Assembly (NCBI GenBank): GCA_004352715.1 | Contig: SCFE01000106.1 | Coordinates: 806,384-870,383 of the forward strand | DNA length: 64,000 bases | Reading direction: 5' to 3' | Origin: Hofstenia miamia | Lineage: Eukaryota > Xenacoelomorpha > Acoela | Shown here: in pieces, positions 35,719-50,200 of the stretch | Layout of the letters: every line of letters starts with the position of its first letter | Numbering within the stretch: position 1 is the stretch's first letter | Translations under genes and position numbers: made by a program | The notes under the pieces: generated by a model | What the model saw: the letters and a program-made list of their open reading frames with translations, nothing else | What the model was told of the DNA's origin: nothing | Databases searched by the model: none

Positions 35719-36069
35719 TTATTCCTCGGTGGGACACTGTTGAACAACCCTGCGATTGGGAAGAGGGAGTGCGAGCACGTGTTTGAGGGTTCCTTGTCGG
35801 ATGATAGCAGAAGCGAGACCCGCGAGTTCTTCCTTGTCATCAAGATCACTGACTACAAACTCTAGAACCTGATTTTTGCATCTACGGATGAACTTTTCGT
35901 AGTTAAAATTACTTCTCATTCGATGAAAGGGAGGCTGCTGACGCTTTTTGCAATTGTATATCAGTATAATCGGAGGTAATTGTTCCAACAAATCCCAACA
36001 GGGTAACCAAGTGTTGTAGGAAGACTTTGGAGCAGTTGCATCAATAAATATGATAGCAGTGTGGGCATT
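35719..36069 (-). CDS. GTPase-like gene, terminal exon
   Basis: The acceptor is TTATTTTAG and the exon begins in phase 0 with NAHTAIIFIDATAPKSSYNT. It continues LLEQLPPIILIYNCKKRQQP and NQVLEFVVSDLDDKEELAGL, and ends VVQQCPTEE before TAA. Codon use and composition look like real coding sequence. Confidence 0.75.
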   Translation of the reverse strand, partial: NAHTAIIFIDATAPKSSYNTWLPCWDLLEQLPPIILIYNCKKRQQPPFHRMRSNFNYEKFIRRCKNQVLEFVVSDLDDKEELAGLASAIIRQGTLKHVLALPLPNRRVVQQCPTEE

Positions 36070-39000
36070 CTAAAATAAGTTGCTTAGAAAGTCTTAAGGT
36101 TTTTAGTGATCGATGATTATTTTAATACAGTTGCTAAATAACATATTAAGAACTCCAAACAAAACAACCCATTGCGCCCTTAAAATCACAAATTGTTTGT
36201 TTACATTCTTCAAATTTTTTTCTCCAACCCCATTAGGAAATTTAGGCGTTCTGGGATTTTGACAAATCCATGGATAAGTATGCTTCCCTGTTATCTTGGA
36301 AATTAACATGCTATATATATATATATATATATATATTAACCACTTGTTTAAAAGGCCCTATTTCTTTTGCAAAATTCTAAAAAATTTTTTATGCAATATA
36401 TAACCAAATGGCACTTGTTATGATCAGAATAAGATGATCATTTCACTTTGTATTTAACTAGAGTGAAACTCGCCCTTATGCCTAGAACATTCACAGTCCT
36501 CTTTACATTCTTTAATAAAATTTATCGATTTTGAAGGAGCATTATATAAACACCCACATCCACTTTTGCTAAGGTAATTAATCAGCACCAACACTGAGGT
36601 ACATATTTAGTAAAGGTTTCTGCCATCAGGCAATACACTTTCTTGCACTTTTGCGAGCTATCATGTGAAATGTCAAGCAAATGCCCAAATGGGCAACAAT
36701 GGATGCTGACAATTGTTTTTTTAGAGTAAAATAATTATATCATTCCAGTTTTAGTTTTTCGACATATTCCCCCTATAGAAGACTCCACTCCTAAAATCTT
36801 ACAGGTGTAGATGCCTGTGTACAAATGGATAAAATCAAAATCTGTAGAAAAACTGTCATTATTAATCCACTGCTCGAAACTAAGTACATCCTGAATTATA
36901 TTTCTGCGGTATTAATTTTATCTAAGTGCAAATAAATCAAATCAACCAAAACTAATAGCATTTTAAATGGATTGTATAAAATTTTGTTGGTCACTGACAT
37001 AGTTTTTAATACCTCCATCTTAATTAATGTTTTATTGTTGGAATATTTTTTATTAAAGTTTGATCAATAACTACGGCATATTCAATGAACAGATTCCTTT
37101 CAAATTGGATTAACAGAAATTTCTCTCGTTCTTCTTTGCTACGAATGATACTCGCATCACTGATAGATACACTATAGCTTGTGCCGTTATCTGATAATGA
37201 GTACTACAGGTTTCCATCAAAAGAGAAGGTTAGATTGCCATTCATGCCAATATAAGTAATGTGATGCTGTCCAAAAATAGTTGGTATCAACAAAACACTA
37301 ACTTTTTGGTTGAAAAAATAAATGTAGGGAATTTGTGGTATTTATTGTAGTATATACATAATCACCCAATTTCATGTTAGATTCGTCAATTAGAACTTGA
37401 TCTTTACTTGCTAAAATTTTTTTGACTTATGCTCCCACAAAAATCTACAAATTGACGAAATATTCAATTTAATCAACGAAATAGTTTCATATAAAAGGAC
37501 GACCATACGTGTGCTTAGATATTTTGTTCAAACATTAATAGATACATAATGTTAAGTAAATAATTTGTTATCGCCTTATCAGTTATTAGTTTAAACTACA
37601 GATTTCATATAAATTTAACTAAACCGTCAAGACAGGCAAACTTTCACATATCAACAGAATATAGAGGTGAAAATATATTCTATATAGACCTATGCGTCAA
37701 TGAAAAAGTGGATTACCTATTTTTTTCAAATGAAATAAAGTTATTACAAGCATCATTTCATATTGTAGAAAGTTAAAAATGTAACATGTAAAATTGGAGA
37801 CAAATGGCTTCAAGTAACTTTTTGTAAGACAAAAATATACACAGATTGTCAAACAGAGATAAAATATGCTTGTACTAAATTAATGCAAATCATAAGTTTT
37901 TCAGGTAACTTCGATTCGTTCACCCACTGCTGAAGTTGGTATTCAGATATGTGTTGTTACTCGTTTGGCGTCGAAATTAATTGAAATATTGAGTTTCAAT
38001 GTGATGCTAACTTTTCTCATCATTATGCTGTAACTAGGGTTGTCTCGAAACTAGTTACTAGTAACTACCTATTAACCGCGGTAAACTGGCAAGATACTCT
38101 GATGTCCTGCATATTCTGTAATTACGTGTCCAGTTTGTTGATCATGATTTGATTCAATGAAATAATAAATTGAAAAAAGAAGACGCAATATAATTTTGTT
38201 TGATTGCCTACCATTAATTTGGGATCCTGACACGGGATCCCATCACTCATTTGAAAGGAGGTTTTAGTAGCAATCCCGGAAACCTGTGGCGGTAAGCTCA
38301 AATTACTTACTAGTAACGTTACTAGTTACTGACTAGAAAGCATAGTCAGTGGCGCGTTTAAGATTTTTAAAACGGGAGCTGACACAGAAAAAAATTGCAA
38401 AAAAATCTTTTTTTGAACAAAAATAAGCTTATACAAAATGCAATCGTCTGTTTTTAGCAGCAAATCGATTGATAACATCTGCCCCCCTTAAACACGCCAC
38501 TGGGCATAGGTACTAGTAAGTAGTAATCTGCCTACCCAAGCCTTAACCTCAATATGTTGCCCCAATATGTATGCAACGTTTATAGCAAATTAAATGCTAT
38601 CTCTCAAGATTAACTGCTTAAAAATTTGTTTCTTCTGGGGTCACTACTCATCTTGTTAATAGGATTACCAAAGAAAAACTTTAACAACTAGAACTGGTTC
38701 AGAATGCAGTTGCGAGATTTGCTTTTGGAAGTTCAAGAAGATCACATATACCTCCCATACTTCAACAACTACATTGGTTCCCTGTGCAACAAATAAAAGA
38801 CTATAAAAACGCAAAAACTGTGTGGAAAGCTTTACATTGGTTGGCATCACTGTAAACAAATATCTCAATTAAGAATTATTGGTTGCGAGTATTATGATAT
38901 GCTACTAAATCTTCTTCAGGTTGGAAATGAAAATTCTAAGCGGGCTTTGGCTGTTGTTGGACCTATGCAATAGAAATCCCTTCCAATTTATCCCTAGAAC

Positions 39001-42000
39001 TGAAAATTATTTTCAGCAATTAAGAGGAGCCTGAAGACTTATATGTAGTCCTTTGTTGGTTTTAGTCATTTTGTAACATTGGATCCCTTGAGAGACATTT
39101 ATTACTATTTATTAAGATAACCCATTTTTACCTTGATAATCTAGGTTATATTATTCAAAATTCATTAAAAAAATAAATAAATTTTTAATTTATTGATTTG
39201 TTTATTGACATAATTTTACGAATTCCAATAGATTTTTGATTTTTAGATTTCCGACCACATTCTTAGATTAAAAAATTATGATCTGACTAATTGCAATGAA
39301 TAGTCACGTTTTGTTAACCCTAGAACTCTCCTGCTAGTGACAATTGTCACTTTGTTAGAGATATGCTTCACAAAATTAAATCAGATGGTCTATGACCTTA
39401 AGCTATTTGAACATCATTTTTTTTTGAATTTTTGTTATATTAAATATCTTACTCCATAAAATACTATCTGTTTCTTCAATAAAGCTTTTTGCAATAAACA
39501 TTAGTGATTTTTTTAATAGAGACAATTGTCAATAGCAAGGTAGTTCGTGAGTGTGTCAGAATAAGGTTATTCTAGGGTTAATAAACAATATCAGGAAATT
39601 TTATCGACTGAAATTCACAAATAAAAGAAGTGTTTTTTATGCCATGTATTAAGACAACATGCAAAATTAATTTTCATATACCATCGTGCGACAGAAATAT
39701 TTCGTAGCAAGAAATATTTCGGGTAATGCTGAAAAATTACCAAAATTTAAGAAAACCATTATTTTTATTAACAAGATCTTTAGAGAAAATTATGCTATGC
39801 ACCATTATTTTACTTAACATATATTGAATTATGTAAGCACATTCATTTTGTTAATTATCAATATTTAATAAATTTTCGCAATTGTTATTAATTTGCGATA
39901 AATCTTGCATTTAAGAAACCTATTGAAAATAATTCAATTGGAGCAAATACCATAATTATAAGTTGAATAAATCTAATAAAATATTTATTATATGTTTACA
40001 AGAAGGTGTATTTGCGATGAATATTTAAATAAAAGATAAAACATCTTTGGCTGATTACAAAATCAAAAGCGGACTAATTACGCAAAATTTATTCTGATTA
40101 CGAATTATTCTGCTATATTTCGCTATGTATTCCTACAAAATTATTATTATTGCTTCGCTAGCGTAAAATGCTCAGGAGAATGTCTATTCAAAATTATTTT
40201 ATTTTTCATTTATTAAACCTACTTTCTTGAAAAACCTTGAACAACAATTTGCATTTATGAGAATGTAAGTTAGGCTAGCATGCATCTTTCACACTTCAAT
40301 AAGATGTTCTCAAAGAGATAGTGAGAAACAGCTCTTTATCAGAAATGCAAAAATATAAGTGTTTTACAGAAAGCATATGTAATATAAACATCACTCATTG
40401 AGAACATATTAAATGACTAATGTAAATTAAGCAATATATATGTAAAGTATATTTATACATGTAAAAATAATTAATTTTTAAAAAAAGCTAAGCATTTTTA
40501 GATCATTAAAATCCTCCCAAGGTGAACAGAAGCTATCCAAAATAAGCAAGAAGGCTAGTGCATACATCATAGAGCATCGTAAAAAAAGTTTAGAATAATT
40601 GTATTTCAAAAATAACTGTATATATTTCTTGAACATGGTTAATTTATCTGTTAATAAGATTTTGTATATTGCAAAAAATTACTCTTATTTTATAAAACAG
40701 GTAGGCCTATTAATCAAGATTACAAAAACAGTTAGTCTTACTGTAGAAATTCAAATATATGTATTAAATTTCACAATGCCTTGATTGAGGTTCATCTATC
40801 TACTACTACTGGTTATCATTTAGAAAATTACACAACAAAGTTTCACTTGGATTGAGGGTGAGTCATTTCCTGGCAATTTCAGCAGAATCATAACTTCGTT
40901 CTGAAGGGAAAATCTTGTGGCAAGTGTAATCAGCGTTCTGCTGAATTACGAGGCATTAATGAATACTTTTGAATTCAATAATTTTGTAAATTTAATCACT
41001 GGAGGTAGTTCTTAGATATTTAAAAGAAACCGCTGCTTATTAAAACGATTAAAAAATGCTGACTGTTTATAAACACTGGTATTAATAGACGACATGGAAA
41101 TGGAAATGCTTACGAGTGTTAATAAAGATAATAAAAATTTCTGTTAAACAATCCAGTTCAAACAAACACACCTCTAATAGTTTTATGACATCAGATTTAA
41201 AATCAACTAAACATGTTTTCAATAAACTTAAAGTAATAAACAAATTCTCAAATCCTGCCAAGCGCCATTGTATTAATCAACAATGAGAAAGTATTTTATT
41301 AAACAGAGTATTTGGACGTCAGCTAAGCATGGTTAAACCAATGCCTTAAAGTGTTATATTTGCAGCATTTAAGCGCCTCTTCATAGAATTTTTTAATCTT
41401 AAATTTAAATTTTAAGTTAGACTGTCACATCTGGGAATCAATTAGTTGCTTGATATTGATGCTGCCATTTTTAATCAATATGCATTAATATAACTTTCGT
41501 GGTGTGAAACCTTAAATGCTCTTATGGTAGCAAAAATAATTATAGACTCCTCTTACACAGACGACATTCGGTGACATTCCCTAAACAGAACAATTCATCG
41601 TTGGGAGTGTTGATATTTCAGTTGAGTTTTAAGGAAAACGCTCTACTGAATCATTGCTTCGTGATTAAATGACATAAATGACAGGCCGTCAATTATCTTA
41701 ATAATACAGATGGCATAAAGGACAGCATCCATTATTGAAATAAGTTAAGCAATTATTGCCAGTCTTAAATACAATGCACAATACAATGAATATAAATTAT
41801 TCCGAATAATTGGGAGCATTTATAACTGTTAAGACAATTTGTTTCAAACTTGACAGCTTTTTAGAAAAACTAACTTACTCTCATCTAACGAATTGTTTTC
41901 ACAAAACGTCTAAGTATGGAATATGAGGTTAATTAATGATCCCGAAAAGTAAAACTAATATAATTCATATGCGGATAATTTTTATAACTTTACAGGAAGG

Positions 42001-45000
42001 CTCTTGCAAAATGTCAATTCGAACACAATAATAATAAGGTTTTATAAAATATTAACGTTTGTTTTAATGGTAACTCAAAAATAGAATTCGTTGTAAGAAC
42101 ATAGGCTTTTTGGAATGAAAATGATTTGCAATTTCATTGCATTATTCGATAATTTTAATGGTGATTAATTGTTTTTCAAGAAGAAATAAATCACCATTTG
42201 AATCGGTGCTATTTAAAATTTTCAAAATATAATTCAATTGGTTTATGAACTATATTCTAATATAGTAAATCAACCAATTGGTCTATCAGAAAATAATAGT
42301 TTGAAAACTTTTCAAAAACAATGAAACGAATTGCAACAAGAAACTTCATACATTAATAATATGAGAATTATAAATATTAAAGATGTTCAGACCATAACCA
42401 TGTAAGATAATTGAAACATTAAGAATAGCTGTAATCAAAATAAGTAAGGAATGATTTTCAGTGCTCGGTATAAAAACATATTTTAAATTAAGCCAAGAAA
42501 AACTATTACATATGACAATTTTTGAAAAACACACGAAGAGTTTTTTAAAACCGGTTTAAAAACATAAACGTGTTTGAATTTGCGCTCACACGAATTTTCA
42601 TGAGAGGTATTTCTTGGTATTTGAACCCAATAGGTAACTAAGTTGCAATTTTATTGCTATAGACAGATATATGAATAATTACCTTACAACAAAAGGTAAT
42701 TCTAAGAATCACAAGCTAATTCAATAAAATTCTTTGCGAACCTTTAGAGCACTAGCTGCTAATGAGACATCAATGGGTTCGATGAGATCAATGGTAACTT
42801 TTCTACCTTCCCATTCATATTCCTCATCCTCAAATCTTTTGAAGCAAAGATCTACAAAATTTCTCTCCTTCAAAACTACACTAGTTTGCCACAGACCATC
42901 ATACTTTCTCTCATTGTCTTTAAAGGCTGTTGAGCTGTACCCCAAGCGATACATTGCCTGCCGAAATTGAGTGGCACCACAATCAGGCATACCTAAATGA
43001 TAATGCCTTCACATCACAGCTTAAAATATGGGAATCATACTTAAAGTAAATTTATTATGTATATACACACATTTATATATATATATATATATATATTTAT
43101 TTATTTATTTATTTATTCAGTGTTGAAAGAGCAAATGGGTACTGGGAGGGAGCTGTGGCTGTAGTTGTATTCACTTTTTTATGTTAATACATGTGCAGTT
43201 CACCGCTAAAGTATGGATACAGAGTTTTGACAAATTATTGTTGCAGTGATCAATCATGATTAAAGGCATAACTTTGATTTTTAGTGCTAGGCTCAATTTC
43301 TTCTGGGAGAATATAAATTTCCTCATAATTTTCTTTTAAAAAGTTAGTTTTTACTTTATATCCATGTGAAGGGGTTCTTTAAGAAACAATTTCCATAAAA
43401 TACAAGGTGATATATTTAATTAATTGATTGTAGCATAAAAAGACTATTACATCCACAAATTTCCGCATGACGGTGTTCTGGAAGTTTCAGAAATATTGAC
43501 ATGCAGACTTTGTGCAAACCCAATTCATCGCTAGCTTTAATGTATATTTACTAAAAAAGTTTAGTATTTCTGCGAATAATTATGGATAACTATATCAGAA
43601 ACGTTAGAAATATGGATGTTAGATGCGCAGGTTTTTCAAAAAGCTTTTACACTGATGAAATTCATAACAAAATCAGTTATATAATTAGATCTATATAAAC
43701 TTCATATTCTAAATTTTTTAACACTTTTGAGAGAATTAATCTTAATATCTGCAGAAACTCTAAACTTTCATGCTAACTAGAATTTTTTTTGTAGTATTTG
43801 ACATAGGATAAATGATAAGAGAGAAAAGGTCCATTAATACAGACAAACACTATGTGTCTAATCATATGAATATATTGGAAATTTAACTTCACAAAGATAA
43901 AATTAATCCCGTTACGCCGATTCAGCAGCATGTCTGCAATCATTTCAGAAATATATTACTAGGAATGGTGATGCAATATTTCCGAGAGCAATTATAGTGA
44001 ATATATCGATAAATGTAATGGAAGAAATAAGAATTGAAAAATTTTATTCACCATGCGAGAATTCAGAATAATACTTTTGTACAAATATATATTTTGAGCC
44101 AGGAAAAGCGAAAATGTTTTGCTTCTATTGAAAATTATGCGTTGAAGATTTGAAACGTTTCTGTGTATACAATAGAATACATGCAAGTTTAATGTATTTT
44201 ATTGAAGCTTTCTGCTGAAGGACATATACGCTCAAAACCATTTTTGTATTAAAATTCATTTGGACACTATGAAATGGTCCTCCCATACTTTTTAAAATCT
44301 GATAATAAATTGGAAAGTTGAAAATTCCTAAGAAATTATTGTTTTTGCAATAAATTCAAATAATTCATGCGGTATTATAGTTATTTATAAAATTATTTAT
44401 GCTATCCATATCAAAGCCAAGCTATTCAATTCAGAACGCTCATTAAGAAATTAAAGTGGTTTTCAACTATAATTTGCAGAAATTGAAAACGATTTTCTTT
44501 GAAAGACCAAGAGAACAGATGGAATTAAGATTTGAGAGATTTTTGACAAATAGCGAATAATGCTAAAAGTGCCTCAATTACAGAAAAATATATAAATTGG
44601 ATTTCTAATTACGGATGCAACGGAATGCGATTCCCTGAAGAAATAAATTTCCTTTCACAATGGAAAATTAAACACTTCGTTTGCGCTCAAAGTTATTTCA
44701 TTAAAATCCATTTTCATTTCAATTGAAATTTGGCTGATTTTCTTCATTTTTTTTCACTGCTTTCAACCCGCCACTTGAAAAATTAAGAACATTTGAATGA
44801 TATGCTCGGCGACTTTCCATTTATAAGATCGCTAAATATCTCTTTTTTTCAAACAGACCTGGTCGTAAAATATGCGCCATTCAGAAAGAATCATTAAGTT
44901 ATTGAACATCTCACTTTGGAATAATATTTATAAAAAGCATATTAACCTCAATTATAATTTGAAAGAAAACACTCCAATTTCAACAATTCAACAAAAGTTA

Positions 45001-46139
45001 AATTCAATTAAGCTATAAAACATAGTATTAGCGTATCAACAAGTGTGTGTCTATAGATTCAAAATGGCAATTTTGCTACGATTGCTTCATCAAATATGTT
45101 TACCCTTAGCCATTAGATAGTGCAGAGGGATCCACCAAACACAATATTATGGATAAATAAGTAAAGTTTTATCCTAAACTGTCTATGTCCTATGTATAGC
45201 ACAAATGGTTTCTTCCACATTTTCAACAAATTCACCAAGCGACTATAAAATCTGGACATCTAGGAATAGGGACACATCTATTGGTAAACGTTCTGGAACA
45301 TTGTGCTAAAAAAATTTGCACTAAAGTGTATTGCTCTGCCTGAAATACTCGAATTTCATTCTCTTTCAAAATTCCAAGATTTTAAAATAGATGTAAATTC
45401 TCTCCATTCCTAATATTCATTTAATCAGGGTTAGCTATTCCAGCCCAACCTTTGACCTGTACCGTGAGAAAAGGCAGTAGGTCAACTCAATACAACAATA
45501 GCAATGTGAGGTATTAAGGCGAAGAGATACTCCTCTATCCAGTTAAGCTTTCAGCTTTTGGATACCTTAATTATTTCGTGAGTTATAAAGGTTTAAATTT
45601 TGTTCAAGAAGACATCAAATTTAAAAATTTCTTAGGCAGTTTAAGATCAACATGAACTTATTTTTTATCATTTCCAATAAAACATAATATAAATTTTGAT
45701 GTTGCTTTTCTATTTTAGGGTTTATCCTGTGACTATGACCTAACCTCCTTGATTTTACGCTTTGGTATATTACATATTTCAAGGAGCACGCTCATCTCAA
45801 ATTATCAAAATAAATCGCGTGGATGCTCGAAACATTCCATCAAACTAATAAATTCTGTTATCTAAACTAAGATTGAAGCAAATTTCTTTGATCCACCTAT
45901 AGAGTGCTATTAGATCCTCTCTTTCAAGTTCAGGTGTCATTTTCCTTCATGTTATCCTGATCAAAGAAAAACTCTTTCATTCATTGAGTAACAAAAATGT
46001 CGGCTCAAAGCTTAAGATCAAAACATACGTAAACATGCGTGTCATCATTATTTGTCAATTGACTATGCACAGTACAAGACGCAGGACGTACGTGATTTTG
46101 AATAATATCATTCCTAACAAGTGTCATGTTGCTTCAAAC

Positions 46140-46175
<36 letters not shown>

Positions 46176-47249
46176 ATTGAAACCCCAGTAAAATTACAAG
46201 GAGAAACAAGAAATTTAGAAAATGTATTACAAAATCAGGTCTTCTTACTGCAGGTACTAGACTAACTGCAATTTATATTGATGTGTGACAACGTATTTAT
46301 AATTCCAGTGAAACAGAACAACGGTTCCAAATTCAATTAATTATTTATATGAAACATTTAATTTAAAGGAAGTCGTTAATAAAGAAATTTTTTTTATATT
46401 GAAGCAAAAGTCAAAAGTGTAAAATTTAAAAATTTAATGAAAACGCACATTTAGTGTTTATAAGAAATTCTTATAGTTTTTGAACATATTCTTTCATTAA
46501 AAGTCTAAAACTATTGCAGTTTGTTCAACTGATTTCATAAAGAACATCTGTGAGGCTCTCTTCAACCGAAACTGCCTAATAGCCTTTACGCTGTTTTTAA
46601 ACAATGCACCCGTATTTTTATAAAAATGATTAGTTCCACAAATTGTTCGTCTGAAACCGAGAATTTATTTGCTTTGTGCGTTTGGCATTTTTAGTAGGAA
46701 GTTCTGTTGAATTTAGCCCAGTGGAATTCTAGATAAGAGGTGTAAATAGTTTTGACACAATGCCAATCTCGTTTCTATATCGTGGCTTTTAATGATTTCT
46801 TGTCAAGTCTAAGAAAACGTTATCATTGTATTGATCTCTGTCGTTCCTAGGTCACGAATATTTAAATCCTGTCTGTTTATCATACTTGTATTGCTAACAG
46901 CTTTAAGGAGCTTAAAAATTATTACTTCTCACTAAATTCACTTGTTTGCATGTAATATATATACATAAATATATAAGGATATATATATATATATATATAT
47001 ATATAGTAATAATAATAAACAATAACAATAATAATAATAATATTAGTATTAATAGTAATAATAGCTTTAATTCCTCTATCAAATACATGATATATATATA
47101 TNNNNNNNNNNNNNNNNNNNNNNNNNNNNNNNNNNNNNNNNNNNNNNNNNNNNNNNNNNNNNNNNATAGTAATAATAATAAACAATAACAATAATAATAA
47201 TAATATTAGTATTAATAGTAATAATAGCTTTAATTCCTCTATCAAATAC

Positions 47250-47288
<39 letters not shown>

Positions 47289-50200
47289 ACACTAGTAAAT
47301 TACGTATAACATTACGAATATACAGCTAATGATTTATAAATCATGATTTCTATAGAATGGATATTAGAAGTGAGCACAGAGCCGCTGGATATTTAAATTA
47401 AACACAATAATTTCAATTTGTACTTATTAAAAGTTGTGTTCTACCAACTTTATATAATTTGATACAAGTAAGTTTTTTGATATCGATTAATGCTTAGCTG
47501 GGCCTCCAGGGTTACTATTTGGTACATAAAATGTTTTTTCATAATTCGCTGTATCTAACAGCGGATTTATTGTTGATTGATGATCACCAAGACCATATAA
47601 AGATTCATACAAAATGTAATCATTTTACTAGTAAATTTAGCAAAAGTGAGCAATGAAAATTCATAGGTTTGGAGGCCTACATGAACCTTAACCGATTTCA
47701 AATTTTTTTTGCAACAATCTTTAATATGTTAGTATAACACTATTTAATCGATTTATGTTATATCAAAAACAAGAGGGTTGTGTGCACCCTAATTGATATT
47801 TTTCAATAGACACTGGTTTTAAACAAAAAGTTCAATTTTAATAAGGGTTTGATTTCTATTAACAGTACCGCTATAAAGGGTTTGGATAAACTATTTTTAT
47901 AAGTATTTAAATTGCATATTTGACTTTTACCACCAAGGTAAAAAATTATTTGTTGAGAATTCAAATTTCATTTGAATTTGTTTATCAGAAATATAACTTC
48001 CAGCCTATTTCTTCGTGAAGATGCACCCTAAAATGTTAATGCTATATCAAAAATCTAATATATTGTAAAACGTTTAGTATATTCCTACATTTTTTCATGT
48101 GTATTCTCAAAAGTTTCAGAGATCCTGTAGAAGTCCCATTAGCTCAATAGGTTTAATGCAAATTCCTTTCGAATGTGAATTTGAACAGTGCTTTAAAATT
48201 TCAACTGCTGTCGAATGAATTTTCCGAGGGCATTTTAAATTATGAGGTTTTAAATATCTAGATTTAAATTAGCTATTGCAATGAACTACAAATAATTTAA
48301 TATGACTTTCTTTATGATAGAAATCGTCTGAGTGAAATACAGCACTGACGTCCTGAATTCTATAAAAATCAAGTAGAGTACGTGACTGAAATTGTTTTGA
48401 TGATTGTGTCTTCGAATTACTTTGAGAGCCTTGTGGATTACATTTTTAATTAATATGTTACTCAAGGGAGAACGTGTTATGAGAGGAAAAGGCACCAATA
48501 AATTGGTAGAAATATTAATGCTTTGGAACTTAAAAATCGCATGCAAACATGCTTAGTAACCAAAGTGATACTTCTTTGCAGATTGAGTCCTTAGTAGTTT
48601 AAATTTTTCTATCAGACTTGCAAAAAGTTTTTTAAAATATCAGGAAAAAAATTACGACTTTTGCAAAATTCCAAAAAATTAAAAATCTGTACAATATATT
48701 TGTACTTTTTTAGGTATTTAAAAAACTCAAAATATTTTGAAAAAAATTATTTTTTTAATTCACAAATAACATATCTATGTACATGTACACGCATGTACAT
48801 ACGTTTGATTTTGTGCGATTATGAAGAATAGTATCGCTGTAAACTTTTGGGATTAATTGTAATCATTAGGAACCCGTAAAAAATTTTTTGTGACCAAAGC
48901 TAAGGTATCTAGTAAGTCTTGAAACGCAGGAATAACTGACTTTTAGGATCAATCTGTTCATTCTAACACCAACTATTTTTAACTATTTCGTCACTTTTCG
49001 GCAACTGTAATACTTGGCAACATGCATACAAAATATATGCAGAAGATGTACATTATCGGCCAATTTCTTAAAAAGACATTTTATACAAGCAACATGGTTT
49101 GCAAAATCTGTATACAAATGCTTATTTATGTCTTTTTGAAGACATATGTAGTGTTCGTACACTGTTCTTTTGTATTTAAAGTTGTAAACATGATGTATTA
49201 GGATGTGTATTTCATGCTTCATTTTGACTTCATATATACTTTACAACTAAAAAAGTAATTTTCTTACAGCAAATAATTTAACTATTTAAACATATTTGAA
49301 ACTATATAGTGATTATTTTGCGGGTTTTTGCCAACTATTTTTCCGGTTCCTAGTAATCATACTAAAGACGTAAACGCTACCTAATCAAGTATTTTTAGAT
49401 TAAGTGTGTGCATAAAAATCATTTAGATAACAGATATTTTTAGTTATGGCATTTAATGCTTTCAATAATCAAATAATTTTCAAAGACGAATTTTGAACAG
49501 TTTAATGTTTGATTTTTGTGAACTTCATACAGTAGAATTAAGTAATATGAAATATAATTTCTGATTTTTTTCTTAATTAATAAACAATAAATTTAAGTAA
49601 AATATTCACCCTTGCAATAAATTAATGTATGTTTAGATATGTCGCCTATTGCTGAAATTTACTACGCGAAATTAATAAATATAAACCCCAAACTCTATTC
49701 GAGCATATTTTAGTGGATATTAATAATTTAAATACATATAGTAAATAAAATATCAAACTTTAAAATCTAATCTAAAATTTGATTTTAAATAATTATCTAA
49801 AACTTAAAATAACTTTTGTCTCATACAGTTAATTGGAAGGTCATGTTTTAAAAAATTATTTTTAAAATTCTCTATTGATTAAAGGAATTTATTCCAATGC
49901 ATTAACAGAATTTGAAAAAATCAAATAGTATTGTCAATTTTGCATTTATTGGAATGTCTTAGCATTCAGTGATAAATTGAATTTACTTGTCCTGCATTTA
50001 AAAATGATCAAAGTCAATGTAGCGGTGTGTTGTGTCCTTTTATCACAGTTTGATTACCAGTGTAACAATTTTATAACTAGGATAGGAAAATTTGGTATAG
50101 ATTATTAATAGATAATCCAAACACCTTATTGCTAACATCAAAATAATAATAAATAACAATAAACCAAAAATTATGTACCAATTCTAAATGCGAAAGAATG

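Larger units (their letters stand above)
36070..42741. other. Second intron of the GTPase-like gene, repeat-bearing
   Basis: The intron contains an (AT)n run, the TTACTAGTAAC repeat region with a nested MITE, a CR1/L2-like retrotransposon relic and a piggyBac-type MITE, each listed. From about 39600 to 42700 nothing was recognised. Confidence 0.55.

Noticed and set aside
46922-47251. Open frames through the AT repeats and N gap
   Set aside because: They translate as Ile-Tyr and Asn runs from microsatellites and are not genes.
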